Origin: Dolomedes plantarius
Lineage: Eukaryota; Arthropoda; Arachnida; Araneae; Dolomedidae
NCBI GenBank assembly: GCA_907164885.2
Contig: OU015495.1
Span: 105,501,545-105,565,544 of the forward strand
Reading direction: 5' to 3'
Length of the DNA stretch: 64,000 bases
The notes under the pieces are model-generated. The model ran no database searches. It was given only the letters and a program-made list of their open reading frames with translations, and was not told the origin of the DNA. Below, in pieces: positions 23,617 to 34,880 of this stretch; within the stretch, counting starts at the first letter, position 1; each line of letters starts with the position of its first letter. Made by a program: the position numbers and the translations under genes.

Positions 23617-23956
23617 AGGGCTCAAGGTGGCCTTGCGGTAACGTACTGGCTTTCGGTTCTGTGGGTGCTCGGATCGAATCCCGGCGCTCGCCGTTAAATG
23701 CCTCCGTGTCTAGACCGGATATGGGCATGTTAAATCCATAGACCGGAAAGTCCTTCTATGAGATCAATGAGGGAGGGAGAGGGTTCGATCCCCAAGATGT
23801 CGCCTCTAGGGGTTGCTCAGTCAAAATTGAGTTGGCAACTATCTAAGATGGACTCCGACCCTTGTGCTTCTATTGAAAACCGGAGCCACACACTTCAGCC
23901 TGTAGCCTAAATGAACCTGATCTGGAACTTCCTACCAGAGGGCCTAAAAAACAACT
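23617..23956 (+). repeat. tRNA-derived SINE, family A, near full length, with target duplication
   Basis: The head has an A-box-like GGTGGCCTTGCGGTAACGTA and a B box in GGATCGAATCCCGG. The body contains GTGTCTAGACCGGATATGGG, TTAAATCCATAGACCGG and GGACTCCGACCCTTGTGC. The flanks AAAAATTTAGGGGT (to 23616) and AAAAATTTGGGGGT (from 23958) look like a 14-bp target duplication with one difference. Other copies: 7800-8012, 30432-31410 (split), 43698-44480 (split). Confidence 0.8.
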
Positions 23957-24256
23957 ATAAAAATTTGGGGGTTCTGCGAGACTGTCTGATTACCAAACTA
24001 CTTTTGTTCTAAAATTTCGTTTAATATTTTTGTTTTTATAATCACTATTTGTTTTTAGGAAGAATATTTTAAGGATTTTTTGTTTAATTCAGTAAAATCT
24101 AAGTATTCAAATAACATTTGCTTCATTTAATATACAATTTAATTTATAGGAAAGGGTCTATCGATAAAAAAAAATATGTAGAAGGTTTCGTGAACTTACA
24201 AAATTGTTCTGATGGTTCCACGATCAAAAAATAGTTTGGGAAACACTGCTTTAGAC

Positions 24257-24817
<561 letters not shown>

Positions 24818-24979
24818 CTCATGGACAAAAAAATTAGCGCACCAAGAAATAATTGCGGGATTGTAACGAAACTTGCAATGAAGGTACATGTCGGTGAGAT
24901 ATGCAAATGATTAGAAATGCAACGTGATTGCGCATTACGTATAGCCGGTAGAGGGCGTTGAACATCGTACTCTGTGGAG

Positions 24980-24986
24980 TATAAAA
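24980..24986 (+). promoter_or_regulatory. TATA box of the Tc1-like element
   Basis: TATAAAA about 60 bases upstream of the original ATG. The same box is in the second copy at 46420-46426. Promoter role is inferred from position and sequence. Confidence 0.55.
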
Positions 24987-25073
24987 CAGGTAACCAAAGC
25001 TTGTTTGAGTGTGCTGAATCATTTACAAAGGAAGAGCTGAGATAGACATGCCATTACGCCGTGTTCGAAGCAG

Positions 25074-26063
25074 TTGTCGCAGTTTGAGAGGGGGAGAATC
25101 GTCGGGATGATGGAAGCTGGGTGGTCAGCTAGGCGAGTAGCTCGTCAATTAGGCCGCTCTGATTGTGTTGTGAGGAGGTGTTGGGACCAGTGGACCCGAG
25201 AGATGTCATGTACACGAAGACCAGGCTCAGGACGCCCTCGACAGACCAGTCGTCGAGAAGACCGCCACATCGTAAGAAATGCACGCGTACAGCCAACTGC
25301 TTCATCGGCCGCCATCCAGGCACAGGTAGCACCTTCACTAGGGGCCTCTGTGTCTTCTCGAACCAAACGAAGGCGTCTGGCTGAAGGACAGTTGGTATCG
25401 CGGCGCCCATTACGTGTGCTGCCCTTGACGCCCACCCATCGACGCCTCCGTTTGGAGTTTTGCCGCGCACGAGGAAACTGGACTGCAGCGGAATGGAACC
25501 AGGTCGTCTTTAGCGACGAATCCAGATTCAATCTCGGCAGTGATGACAATCGTGTTCGTGTGTGGAGAGCCCGTGGTGAACGCTTCAATCCTGCCTCTGC
25601 TGTACAGCAACACATCGCTCCCACAGCTGGTGTGATGGTATGGGGTGCCATTGCCTACAATACACGGTCACCCCTAGTATTGTTCCGTGGCACCATGACA
25701 GTCCAACGGTATGTTCATGAAATCCTGCAACCACATGTGTTGCCACTCATGCAACGGCTCCCAGGAGCCATTTTTCAACAAGACAATGCTCGGCCTCATA
25801 CGGCAAGGGTGTCACAAGACTGTCTCCGCACTGTTACTACCCTTCCTTGGCCTGCCCGATCCCCAGATTTGTCTCCAATCGAGCATATCTGGGATCATTT
25901 GGGACAACGAGTTGGGCATCCCACGAGTTTGAACGAACTAGAGGCAAGGTTACAGCAAATATGGAACGAAATGTCTCAAGACATCATACAGAACTTGTAT
26001 GACTCAATGCCCGATCGTATAGCATCGTGCATTCGCGCTAGAGAGGGTCCAACGGAGTATTAA
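25074..26063 (+). CDS. Tc1-like transposase, open catalytic frame but original start lost
   Basis: This enzyme cuts the transposon out at its TIRs and inserts it at TA in the nucleus. The 329-codon frame shows two N-terminal helix-turn-helix regions (residues 3-45 and 62-105), a GSGRPRQTS basic linker between them, and a DDE domain with Asp148 (VVFSDESRFN), Asp237 (IFQQDNARPH) and Glu270 (SPDLSPIEHIWD). The spacing between Asp237 and Glu270 is 32 residues by my count, shorter than the 34 of classical Tc1. The frame begins at TTG, not ATG. The sister copy at 46488 starts MPLRRVRRQYKQLSQFERG; here a 10-base deletion (ACAATATAAG, after 25070) puts the original ATG (25048) out of frame. The first in-frame ATG is 25107, which would remove 11 residues of this frame plus the original N-terminus and cut into the first helix-turn-helix. 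Activity is therefore doubtful although no internal stop is present. Confidence 0.9.
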   Translation: MSQFERGRIVGMMEAGWSARRVARQLGRSDCVVRRCWDQWTREMSCTRRPGSGRPRQTSRREDRHIVRNARVQPTASSAAIQAQVAPSLGASVSSRTKRRRLAEGQLVSRRPLRVLPLTPTHRRLRLEFCRARGNWTAAEWNQVVFSDESRFNLGSDDNRVRVWRARGERFNPASAVQQHIAPTAGVMVWGAIAYNTRSPLVLFRGTMTVQRYVHEILQPHVLPLMQRLPGAIFQQDNARPHTARVSQDCLRTVTTLPWPARSPDLSPIEHIWDHLGQRVGHPTSLNELEARLQQIWNEMSQDIIQNLYDSMPDRIASCIRAREGPTEY

Positions 26064-26218
26064 CTCCTCCGTTCTTTTGCCTTTTTCTCTGAAATAAATT
26101 ATCCTTTTTCTTTGATTTTCTTATAATTTACTTATATCAAAGTAGTCATTACGTATGTAAAATTTCGTTTCATTTTGACGACTCCTTCTTGGTGCGCTAA
26201 TTTTTTTGTCCATGAGTG

Positions 26219-26434
<216 letters not shown>

Positions 26435-26436
<2 letters not shown>

Positions 26437-28254
26437 CAAGTTCAGTCTCAAAGTTTTCCCTGTTAGTCTAAATGAATTTGTCACTGCCATTTCAAATATT
26501 GCGGACATTATTCATTCTAAATATAGTGTTAAATGTTAATTCGCCGTCCGGTGGAATTGTCGAATAATATTGATTGGTTATTCATTTCTATTTTGCAATC
26601 CGAATTGGGTCATGTTCAAAATTTCGATCGTGAGAAGCTTAAGATCGGATTATATTAATGACTGAAATAATGAATACACTCTTTTAAACGTACGTTATTA
26701 ATTTGTTTAAATTCCTTTGAAATGTACGTTAAAAGGACGTAGTCATCAATGATGAAATGCATACGACAACTTAAGACCCATTTTCTCTGAGGAATTATAC
26801 TTGCGAAAGTATTCATAATTTCTAGGGCAGTTTTAATGAAAATTCTGAACAAAACAAGATATCTAAGTTTTCGTACACTGAGATTTTTGTGATGTACAGT
26901 GATGTGATTTTTTGAGAAATACAGAGATTATTTTAACCAATAGTTTACCAATAGTTTTTACAAAGCAGGGGGAAAATGTATTGTATTACATATAGAAGTA
27001 TTACATATAATATTACCATCAAATTAATAGTAAAATATTAGCACCCTAATTGGGTGCAGTATTTTACTATGGATTTCATAGTAATTTTAAATTAAATTAC
27101 AGTTTGACCATTTTCACAAAGTACAGAAAGGATAATTACGTAGTGTGTACTAGAAACGTTAATAAATGAAGATAAATTATGTTCAAAGATATTGTTTTGA
27201 TTACTGAAAAATATTGCATTTGTATATAGATTATTTTGCGTCTGATAAAAGACATGACTGTTATGACTCAGTTAACGATTCTCGTTATGATTTTAAGACA
27301 TAAACATGCATTATACCCTTAATTAATTTCTTTCAGAGCTTTTACAGCCTTAAACATTGCGGTTTCTTTAATACTTTTCTCCCGATGAATTGTTAATTTC
27401 TTCGGCTTCGCTTAGACGGATGTCCAGTTTCTCTCTATACAACACTTTCAACCTTTTTACTTCTATATAATGGCTGAAAACTTTAGGATGAAAAAATGCT
27501 AAGAAAGTTTGGATAGTTCTTTCCTAAATTTATCATTTTTAAACGGGAAAGTTGTTAACTGTTTAATTTCTACAAATACTGATTTAGAATACCTGTGTAT
27601 AGTTTTCCCTACAGACAACAAATAAGAATTCTCTGAAAAGAAACTAATAAAAGTGAAATAGTATGAGTTAAAACGTAGAAATAATACTCAAGGAAACATA
27701 TCTCAAGTATTAATAGACTGAAGAGATTAGTTAAAAACTTACAGTGTTCCAAGGAACTTTAGGAGGACTTTATGCGTTAACCTTAAAAATAAAGTGGTAT
27801 AAATGCAATTTTTAAAAACTTTGAGATAAGTGCAGAAAGTTTAAGGTATAAATTCCTTTAGAATCCAAAGGTTATTTCAATACTCCACACATTGCCGAAA
27901 TTACGTAGTGGTTAGTAGGCAATAGTTACTACCATTACTGTTGGCTATGGACTAGTTTTTCTCAAAAATGAGTTGTGTGCACTTACACCATTTAGCTTCT
28001 AATGTCCTCATACAGTATAAATTAGTAAATTTAAATGTACAGATAACGGTTAAAAAAGACAATACAGTGACAAAGATATTATGAAATAATGTGAAACTTA
28101 GGCTATTTTTTTTCAAATATTTTTGCACAAAACCTCTACAATCTAGACAATTTTGATTGATTGTCAGAATATTTTGAAAAAGAAGCATGCATGCTTATTT
28201 TTACTATTTGCTTTGAATATTCTCTAGTTTCGTTTTCTCGCATTATTTTTCTAC

Positions 28255-28255
<1 letters not shown>
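26435..28255. other. Unassigned AT-rich sequence
   Basis: No gene or repeat family recognised. All open frames are short and featureless. Confidence 0.5.

Positions 28256-28257
<2 letters not shown>

Positions 28258-28308
<51 letters not shown>
28258..28308. repeat. (TA)n microsatellite
   Basis: Uninterrupted TA dinucleotide run not linked to a recognised transposon. Confidence 0.95.
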
Positions 28309-28315
<7 letters not shown>

Positions 28316-30431
28316 ATAATTTCTTGCATCAGAAATACTTCTTTAAAATCATATGCGTAATTATATGTCTGAACACTATGTTTAAATCATACAAAGAAGA
28401 AGAGATAAGTTGCATGTCTTTCCGTTGATTACAACTTTTATTGCTGAAATCTCGAACCTAAGCAACCAGAGGTTGTTATTCAGCTAGCTCCCTTCTCAAA
28501 AATTTCGTAGTGTGATAAAAAAAAGAAATATTTTGACCAACAAATATGCTCAGAAGTGTGACTGCTTTTTTCACATCCCAACTTGAAAATACCACAGTTA
28601 TTTCCAGGGTTGATTATTACGTTTAAGCAGTCAAGAGTAAGTAGATTTCATAGGAAATAAATTTCTAATTGGATATTAATTGGATATATTTCAATATCAT
28701 TCGGCAGAAATTTCTAATTTTTTAATAAATTTGGTACGATTATTGTCTTTAATGCGGATAATTTATTTAAGATAAAATATTTTTAAAGTTATTGTACGAT
28801 TATTGCTATAATTTGCAAAGGACTAAAAACTAGCACCTGAAAATTGGGGTTCTCATGTTCTAAATACATACTTAGGTGAAACAATTAAGAATTCACAATA
28901 ACATTTGTTTTTAAAAATTATTGAACAGCGCATATGTTATTACGATACTATTTTCTATTTAATAAACGGAGTTTTTAAATAACATTTTATCTTCCAATTT
29001 CTTCAAGCACCAATTCTTCAGTAACCTTGCACTTAAAGAAACGACACGACATATGCTATATGGGTAGAATGACAATCGGCTAGTAAACTCGAGTCAAATT
29101 CTTTTTATATCTTATAACTTCAGTGTAACTTTTAGTTTCAAGTGTAACTTTTAGTGTAACTTTTTTTAGTGTACTTCTGTGTTTTTTTAGCTTCTTTTTA
29201 ATCTCTTTTACCTGTAATATAAACTTTTACTATTAAATTAAACGAAACTGACTAGAGTCACATTTGAGAGCGTTCGGAATGAAGTCTCGAGACTTGACAC
29301 GCAAGGAGGAAGTTAGTAAAAATCCGCCAACAGGAGACAGATACTGTATCTCAGCGGATAGTAAAAAGTAATTCTTAATGGTCTAAGTAGATAAAGTGTT
29401 AAAGATCTAACTAAATTAAAAATCATGGTAATCTCTAAGAAATCTGGATTTCAAAAAACAAAACAGACACCATGAACCACCGTAAAATTTTCAATCAACA
29501 AAATATTATTGAGGATATTTCTTTAAAAGTATATTTTCAAGAGTATTATTTTAAAGAGAATAGTTCTTTAAAAGTATAATCAACTTAAAGAACGTTTGAT
29601 TATCTGTGTATCACCAATGAAAGCTATAATAGATGTTTTTCCAAATATACAAACAAATTAATGTTGGCTTTATTCCTTATGCCAATTTTTTCGTCTAGTT
29701 AACCCAATTATCTGAATTCTTTTTCAAAAATAAATTAGTTATGAAGCCTTTGAACTATATCTGTGGCTTGATTCTAAAAGAGCCAATGTCATAATTGTTA
29801 GTTTCGAGGAAAAGGCATTCAAAGATAGTGAACATTTTGAAGACTATATCTTTCTTATCCTACGCGTCACATTATTATTTATACTTGTTCTTTGCTAATG
29901 TACAAAAACATTATTTTTATCATTTTAAAATTTTCATCTGTTACTATTTTATATAAAACATATGCCTTTTGCCGTTTCTGAATCTAAAGTTACTGCATCT
30001 TAAAACCATTTCAGGGGCACCGTTCGCACAGTGCGAACGCCTAAATCTAGTCTTCTTTTCACTTGCATTCAATATATTCCAGATAAATAAGCAGAAAAAT
30101 GTCTAGTGCTGCCATCTGTTATCAATTTAAAGAAGTAAAACATTTTGCAACCTTTAATTGGAAAAATTTCCAACATTTTTTAGGTTAAAAAAAATCGGGA
30201 AAATATCTGCACCATGCAAACGGTGGAGGTTGTTGTCCCTGAAAGGATTAAATGACACTGGCTATTATTATAATGGAAATATAATCTCATTCTGTTTGTT
30301 ATTTAACAACATTGGCCTTTTTAGAATTAAATATTTACTAAAATGGAAACTTTTGGTATAAATAATTTAAAATCTGAGAAAAAATTGAAATCGGTCCTTT
30401 TAGAACCAAACCACCGATATATAAACTTACA
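28309..30431. other. Unassigned AT-rich sequence
   Basis: No gene recognised. Three near-copies of AGTGTAACTTTTAGT-type sequence at about 29120-29175 form a small tandem repeat. Confidence 0.5.
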
Positions 30432-31410
30432 AATAGGGCCCGCCGCCTCCAGGACGCATGTGATTAGCGTGTCGGTATTTGGTACTGAGGCTCCATTCGA
30501 GTCCCGACAAGAGCCACTGAATGCTCTCGTGTTTAAGTCGGGTATGGGTATCTTAAGGGGTCAGGAACCTTTTAAATGCCAAGAGAACCGACAAACATAT
30601 CCTTATTTTCAATCATCAGTAGCTCGAAAATAATTTATTCAGAAATATCAGAATTGTAAGGTGAGTTATACACTCTTTCTTATTTATAAATATGGCTGTC
30701 AGTTTTAACTAGCTTGAAGAGAAATTTTCAATTGTTTAAAACTTCAACCATTGTTTTTTTTTTTTCATTGTCATGTCATTGCGCACATGATTTCACCAGA
30801 ACAGTTGGCTAGAATACCATGACATTTTATACACGTGAAATATAAACATGCATAATTAAAATAACCGACTATTATGTCATTCCTATTATAAAAATTATAA
30901 TTAGAGTAAAATTTATGAAATTTTTTTTGAAATTTTATAAATTTCAAAAAAAAATTCTAATGAAGAACTAAGAGTTTTGATTTCAAAGTTGGTCATTTAA
31001 AAGATGTATTATATAATATGATTTTCAAACTAAAATAAATGTGTATATTCATTAATATACAGATTTAATTCTGCGAGCAGTGATATAACATTGAAAAAAT
31101 CAATGGTTGAAATTTTTTTAAAAATTTAAAAATTACCTTCAAGCTAAAAAACAGTTTAGAACCATAGTTATAAAGAAGAAAGTATGTTTAACTTCTAGTA
31201 AAATTTTCATAATCCTGAATAAATTATTTTCGTAACTACTGATGATTGAAAATAGGGATATGTTTGTCGAGTCTCTTAGCTTTTAAAGGGTACCTGACCA
31301 CTTAATCTGCAGACCAGGAAGTCCCTCCGTCATGTTTGTTAGGTTACGAGCCCCCCCCCCTCCCCTCCTCAGATGTCACCCCTGATGGTGCATTCACATT
31401 CGACAGAGCT
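30432..31410 (+). repeat. SINE family A, split by a TTAA-flanked element
   Basis: The left part (30432-30556) has the tRNA-like head with GTGATTAGCGTGTCGGTATT, a B box in CATTCGAGTCCCG, and the start of the body. The right part resumes at 31302 with TTAATCTGCAGACCAGGAAG and continues with a GATGTCACCCCTGATGG segment to about 31400. In intact copies these parts are continuous (TTAAATCCATAGACCGGAAA), so the element between them inserted into this SINE. Confidence 0.75.
30557..31301. mobile_element. TTAA-flanked MITE, probably piggyBac-type, nested in a SINE
   Basis: TTAA flanks both sides (30553-30556 and 31302-31305). The ends pair as inverted repeats over about 80 bases: GGGGTCAGGAACCTTTTAAA on the left and, in reverse complement, GTGGTCAGGTACCCTTTAAA on the right. 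Inside, GACAAACATATCC and TATTTTCAATCATCAGTAG appear in both arms. 745 bp, no transposase. Confidence 0.8.
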
Positions 31411-31916
31411 CTCTCCCCGACTCTCCTGTCAACATTAGTTACGGTAACATTAGACACGGTATTTAGAACCACCCCCATTCCAATGAACACGTGTCTTCCA
31501 GATATTCCCCCATTTAGAACCCCCCCATTCAAGCCGCCAAAGACTTCGTGTTGCTTGATCTAGTGTGACCCGCCCCCACTGTCACCATTTGACCCCCGGG
31601 ACCTCGAGTTCGCCTTTGATGCAATGCTCACGGACCGCCAGAGCGAGCGATCCGACGCAGAGAACAGAGTACAGAAGACATAAATCACTGGAATAGGCAG
31701 AGATCGCTGTGCAAGTCTGTACGCGCTATGAGGATGCTTGGTCTAAACTTTGTGGCACTCACATACGTAGTAATGTTGGATTGTCAAATTAACTCCCAAA
31801 ATGAAAAAGGCCAACAAATTCGCGATATATGGGCGAATGTGCCCGGACAAGTCCGTGCCACATTAGAAAAATAAAAAATAAAAATAAACTCAGAAACATT
31901 CTCAGTGCAACATTTT

Positions 31917-31918
<2 letters not shown>
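31411..31918. other. GC-richer patch of unknown nature
   Basis: The base composition of 31330-31720 is clearly unlike the surroundings, with C-runs and several CpGs. Two short frames look less random than most: a proline-rich 75-codon frame at 31336-31563, and a frame at about 31568-31680 reading DLEFAFDAMLTDRQSERSDA. Neither matches a family I recognise, and no splice signals could be tied to them. It might be an exon, an old retrotransposon piece, or non-coding sequence. Confidence 0.35.

Positions 31919-32010
<92 letters not shown>
31919..32010. repeat. (TA)n microsatellite at a Helitron 5' end
   Basis: Pure TA run directly in front of the conserved H1 sequence, as at 15709-15765. Confidence 0.93.
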
Positions 32011-32011
<1 letters not shown>

Positions 32012-32781
32012 CAGTTCCGTAACTGGCTGACTGACTGACTGACTGACATATAACGCACAGACCAAACCGCTGGACCTAAAGGGCTGAAATTTTGTATGGC
32101 GATTCTTCTTATAGTGTAGGGGGCAATAAGAGAGATTTTTGAAAAATTCTTCTTAGATTTTTTAAAATTAAATTTTTAAGCTGTTTTTGTAACATTCTTT
32201 AAAGTTTGCATTTAAAATAATAAACTGAGGGTTATAAAATTTATATCATGAGAGAGATCATAAAAAATCCTTTAAAATGAAATCTTTTCCGAATCTTTAC
32301 CTGCATTTTCTAATTTTTGGTGAATTTTTAAAGATTAATTTTTAGAATTTAATTTATTAAATGCTGATCACGTGGTTTATTTTCTTTTCTTGATACTTTT
32401 AACTAATTTTGCGTCACGTGCATAACAACGAAATAGACAAAAAAAAATTTTCTTCCTAATGCGGCAGACGATTGGACATTATCCAAAAAAATATTAAAAT
32501 AGAGTAAAATAAATGTTCCTAAAACTGTACTATATTCTTTAGTATAATCTATTAGATTTAATTTGAACATTTTCTTCTACATTATTTTGTCTATAAAAAT
32601 ATCCGTTACGATTTTTTTATAAATATATTTTTTCTTTTTATTTACATCAATTGCATACATTGATCGTTCTATTTATTATATATATATATATATATATATA
32701 TTAATTAATTTTTTGGGGGGCATTAATGACCATTGTTTTTAATTTGAATGTTCCGGTAGCGAAGTACGGGTTTTCAGCTAG
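31919..32781 (+). mobile_element. Non-autonomous Helitron, family H1, copy 4
   Basis: After a 5' (TA)n expansion (31919-32010) it carries ACAGTTCCGTAACTGGCTGA, the shared H1 interior, and ends in CTAG followed by T. The 3' hairpin is damaged here (CGGTAGCGAAGTACGGG), so it is older or more decayed than the other copies. A second TA tract at 32678-32701 lies near its 3' side. Confidence 0.78.
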
Positions 32782-33321
32782 TCTAAAGTAAAAAACATGC
32801 TTCCCCGATATTCCAACGATGCAGTGATCTGCAGATATTTCATTAAATGCTTTTTTAACAAAAATTATAATTTTTTCCGAGGATAATAAACTCCCCAAAT
32901 GGGTGCAGCCTACGCTTTCATTACATTATCCTCCAAATATATTGAGACAATTTTTATTTAACTGATTGCTTGCTGCGTTTCGAAATAAAAACGTTATCGT
33001 AGCAGAAATTTTTCGTCGCGTCCACACTATTGCTTTTTTTATATTCGTGTCACTTATTTCTGTTTACAAAAATGCAGAACGTTAAGCTGTCTCGATATTT
33101 TTAATTCCCTCGTGTAGCATATTCAAAGACAATTTTCCATTCGCGAAGCATATTCTTTATCATATTTTCCCCCTTTTTGTGAGGGTGTATATTTTAAATC
33201 ATAATGAATCCAAAAATTCATCGGTTTCAAAATACAGACACATGATCAATGCGTCTGCTGTCTGCATATAAACACATGAAATTTGTTTCAAGTGAAGGTG
33301 CACTTTCAATATATATATGTC
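32782..33321. other. Unassigned AT-rich sequence
   Basis: Nothing recognised. Confidence 0.5.
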
Positions 33322-33323
33322 TA

Positions 33324-33949
33324 CAGGGTGGTCCAAAATTATTGAGCACATTTCATGTTTTAAAAAAAAAATGAGGTACGTACATGTTTATTGTTTTCTT
33401 GGAAAGACAACTTAAAATAGTTTTACACAACAAAATTTTAAACAATAAAAAACTTCCACATAAGCCGGTAGATGGCGCAACAACATTTCGAAAGAAAAAT
33501 TTACTTATTGCGTCAGTCTTCAAAGGGTTACCGTACAGGAAAAAACAATGTGCGTTTTGTGGTTCCATGAAAGCAAATCCGTTGTAACTAATTATCTTTT
33601 TTAAATTTGGACCATCTTGGGGTGGTACAAAATTATTAAGCACATTTCATGTTTGAAAAAAAAAAGAACAAAATGAGTTACAAAGGATTTGCTTTCATGG
33701 AACCACAAAACGCACATTTCTTTTTCCTGTACGGTAGCCATTTGCAGATTGACGCAATTAGTACATTTTTCTTACGCAATGTTGTCGGGCCCTCTACCGG
33801 CTTATGTGGAAGTTATTTAATGTTTGAAATTTTGTTGTGTAAAACTGTTTTAAATTGTCTTTCTAAGGAAAGAATAAACATGTAAGTACCGCATTTTGTT
33901 CTTTTTTTTAATGAACATTAAATGCGCTCAATAATTTTGGACCATCCTG
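33324..33949. mobile_element. Fold-back element derived from the 5' part of a Tc1/mariner transposon
   Basis: The ends CAGGGTGGTCCAAAATTATT and (in inverse) CAGGATGGTCCAAAATTATT are flanked by TA (33322-33323, 33950-33951). The whole element is a large imperfect palindrome with arms of about 300 bases; a second end-like sequence (GGGGTGGTACAAAATTATTA) lies at the centre. Near the middle the left arm encodes MCVLWFHESKSVVT, the start of a transposase. The related element at 43784-44279 carries MASVQEKT at the same point, and also the transposase C-terminus. So this copy consists of two inverted 5' ends. Confidence 0.75.
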
Positions 33950-33951
33950 TA

Positions 33952-34880
33952 TATATATATACACTGTCAAAATACATATGCCTATATTTCCTTTATGGAC
34001 ATCTTTAATCTTTATCATTAATTACGCATGAAAAATTTTTTTAATTTACGTACTTTTCATGAAATACCCTAAATGTAAACATAATGGCATAAGTTATTCA
34101 AAAAATGAAAATCAACTCTCAATTAATTCCTTAAGTATAAAATATCTGTTTATCTATGTACCGAAACATTTGCTTTACATATCATCAACATTTAAGCTAC
34201 TTATTAAAATAAACTTTAGCTTAGGGGGTATTATACTACTTGCGATTATTGTACATTACTATACTAAACGCAATGAATAATCATTTGTTTATAAAATGAA
34301 CATCAATACTGAAATAAGTTACCATTCAATACAACATTCACCTTCGCACTGTAAAATATTTAGTTCACATAATATTAGCATTTAAACTCCATCTAGAATA
34401 AGTTTTATGACTCTCTTCTATTTTTCCAAATGCCGCCAGAAACACTGAGAATGGAGGTCAGCTGTGCATAAAGTAGCGGTCTTAGATACTTTAACAACCA
34501 TTCCCCGCAACAGCTGACTTAGGACAATAAAATAAACCAGTCGTAGTGAATAACAGAATGCCTCCGAGGTATCTTGGAATACAGTGAAATTTTATTATTC
34601 TAGCTGAAACATCTTTCTTTGTAAACCTAAGTGCATGGCGTTTCCTTTTAGGCAATAGAGAAAATTTCCATCCGTATCTGTATAAATGTAACCAAATATG
34701 CTCGTTTGTAATAAAAACTATTTTGAGTACATTTCTTTTTTATTGCGGTTATAAGTGATTTAACCTTCAGTTCCATTTTTTTAGTTTTCATTGCAACAAA
34801 ATATATTTTTTAAATAAAACTTTACAGTACAACTTAAGTCTGACGCAGAATCGCCGATTTCATGATATCTTCTGAAAGCG
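33952..34880. other. Unassigned AT-rich sequence
   Basis: No gene recognised. The 73-codon frame at 34059-34280 has no motif. Confidence 0.5.

Larger units (their letters stand above)
22613..24248. mobile_element. hAT-type element with perfect 8-bp target duplication, carrying nested insertions
   Basis: CTTTAGAC occurs immediately before (22605-22612) and after (24249-24256) the element, an exact 8-bp target duplication as produced by hAT transposases. The TIRs are CAGAGTTTCCCAAAGTGTG on the left and, in reverse complement, CAGTGTTTCCCAAACTATT on the right. Directly inside the left end is GTTCCGCGTAACCCTGGGGT, typical of this hAT MITE group. The element itself would be only about 330 bp. The rest is a truncated LINE (22655-23601) and a SINE (23617-23956) inserted later. 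Confidence 0.85.
24818..26218 (+). mobile_element. Tc1-like DNA transposon, copy 1, nearly intact
   Basis: The ends are a perfect inverted repeat of about 31 bases: CTCATGGACAAAAAAATTAG then CGCACCAAGAA on the left, and the inverse on the right. TA flanks both sides (24816-24817, 26219-26220). The right end has two more bases (TG) before the TA, as does the copy at 46256-47659, so two bases were probably lost on the left within the TA tract. Contents in order are a TATA box, the transposase frame, an AATAAA signal at about 26093, and the right TIR. Length of about 1.4 kb is normal for the group. The protein is intact apart from its start (see the gene entry). Confidence 0.93.

Noticed and set aside
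25129..25651. Long minus-strand frames across both Tc1 copies
   Set aside because: They are antisense shadows of the transposase and carry no motif.
33649..33885. Frame reading MEPQNAHFFFLYGS
   Set aside because: It is the antisense of the transposase 5' region in the right arm of the fold-back element, not a gene.
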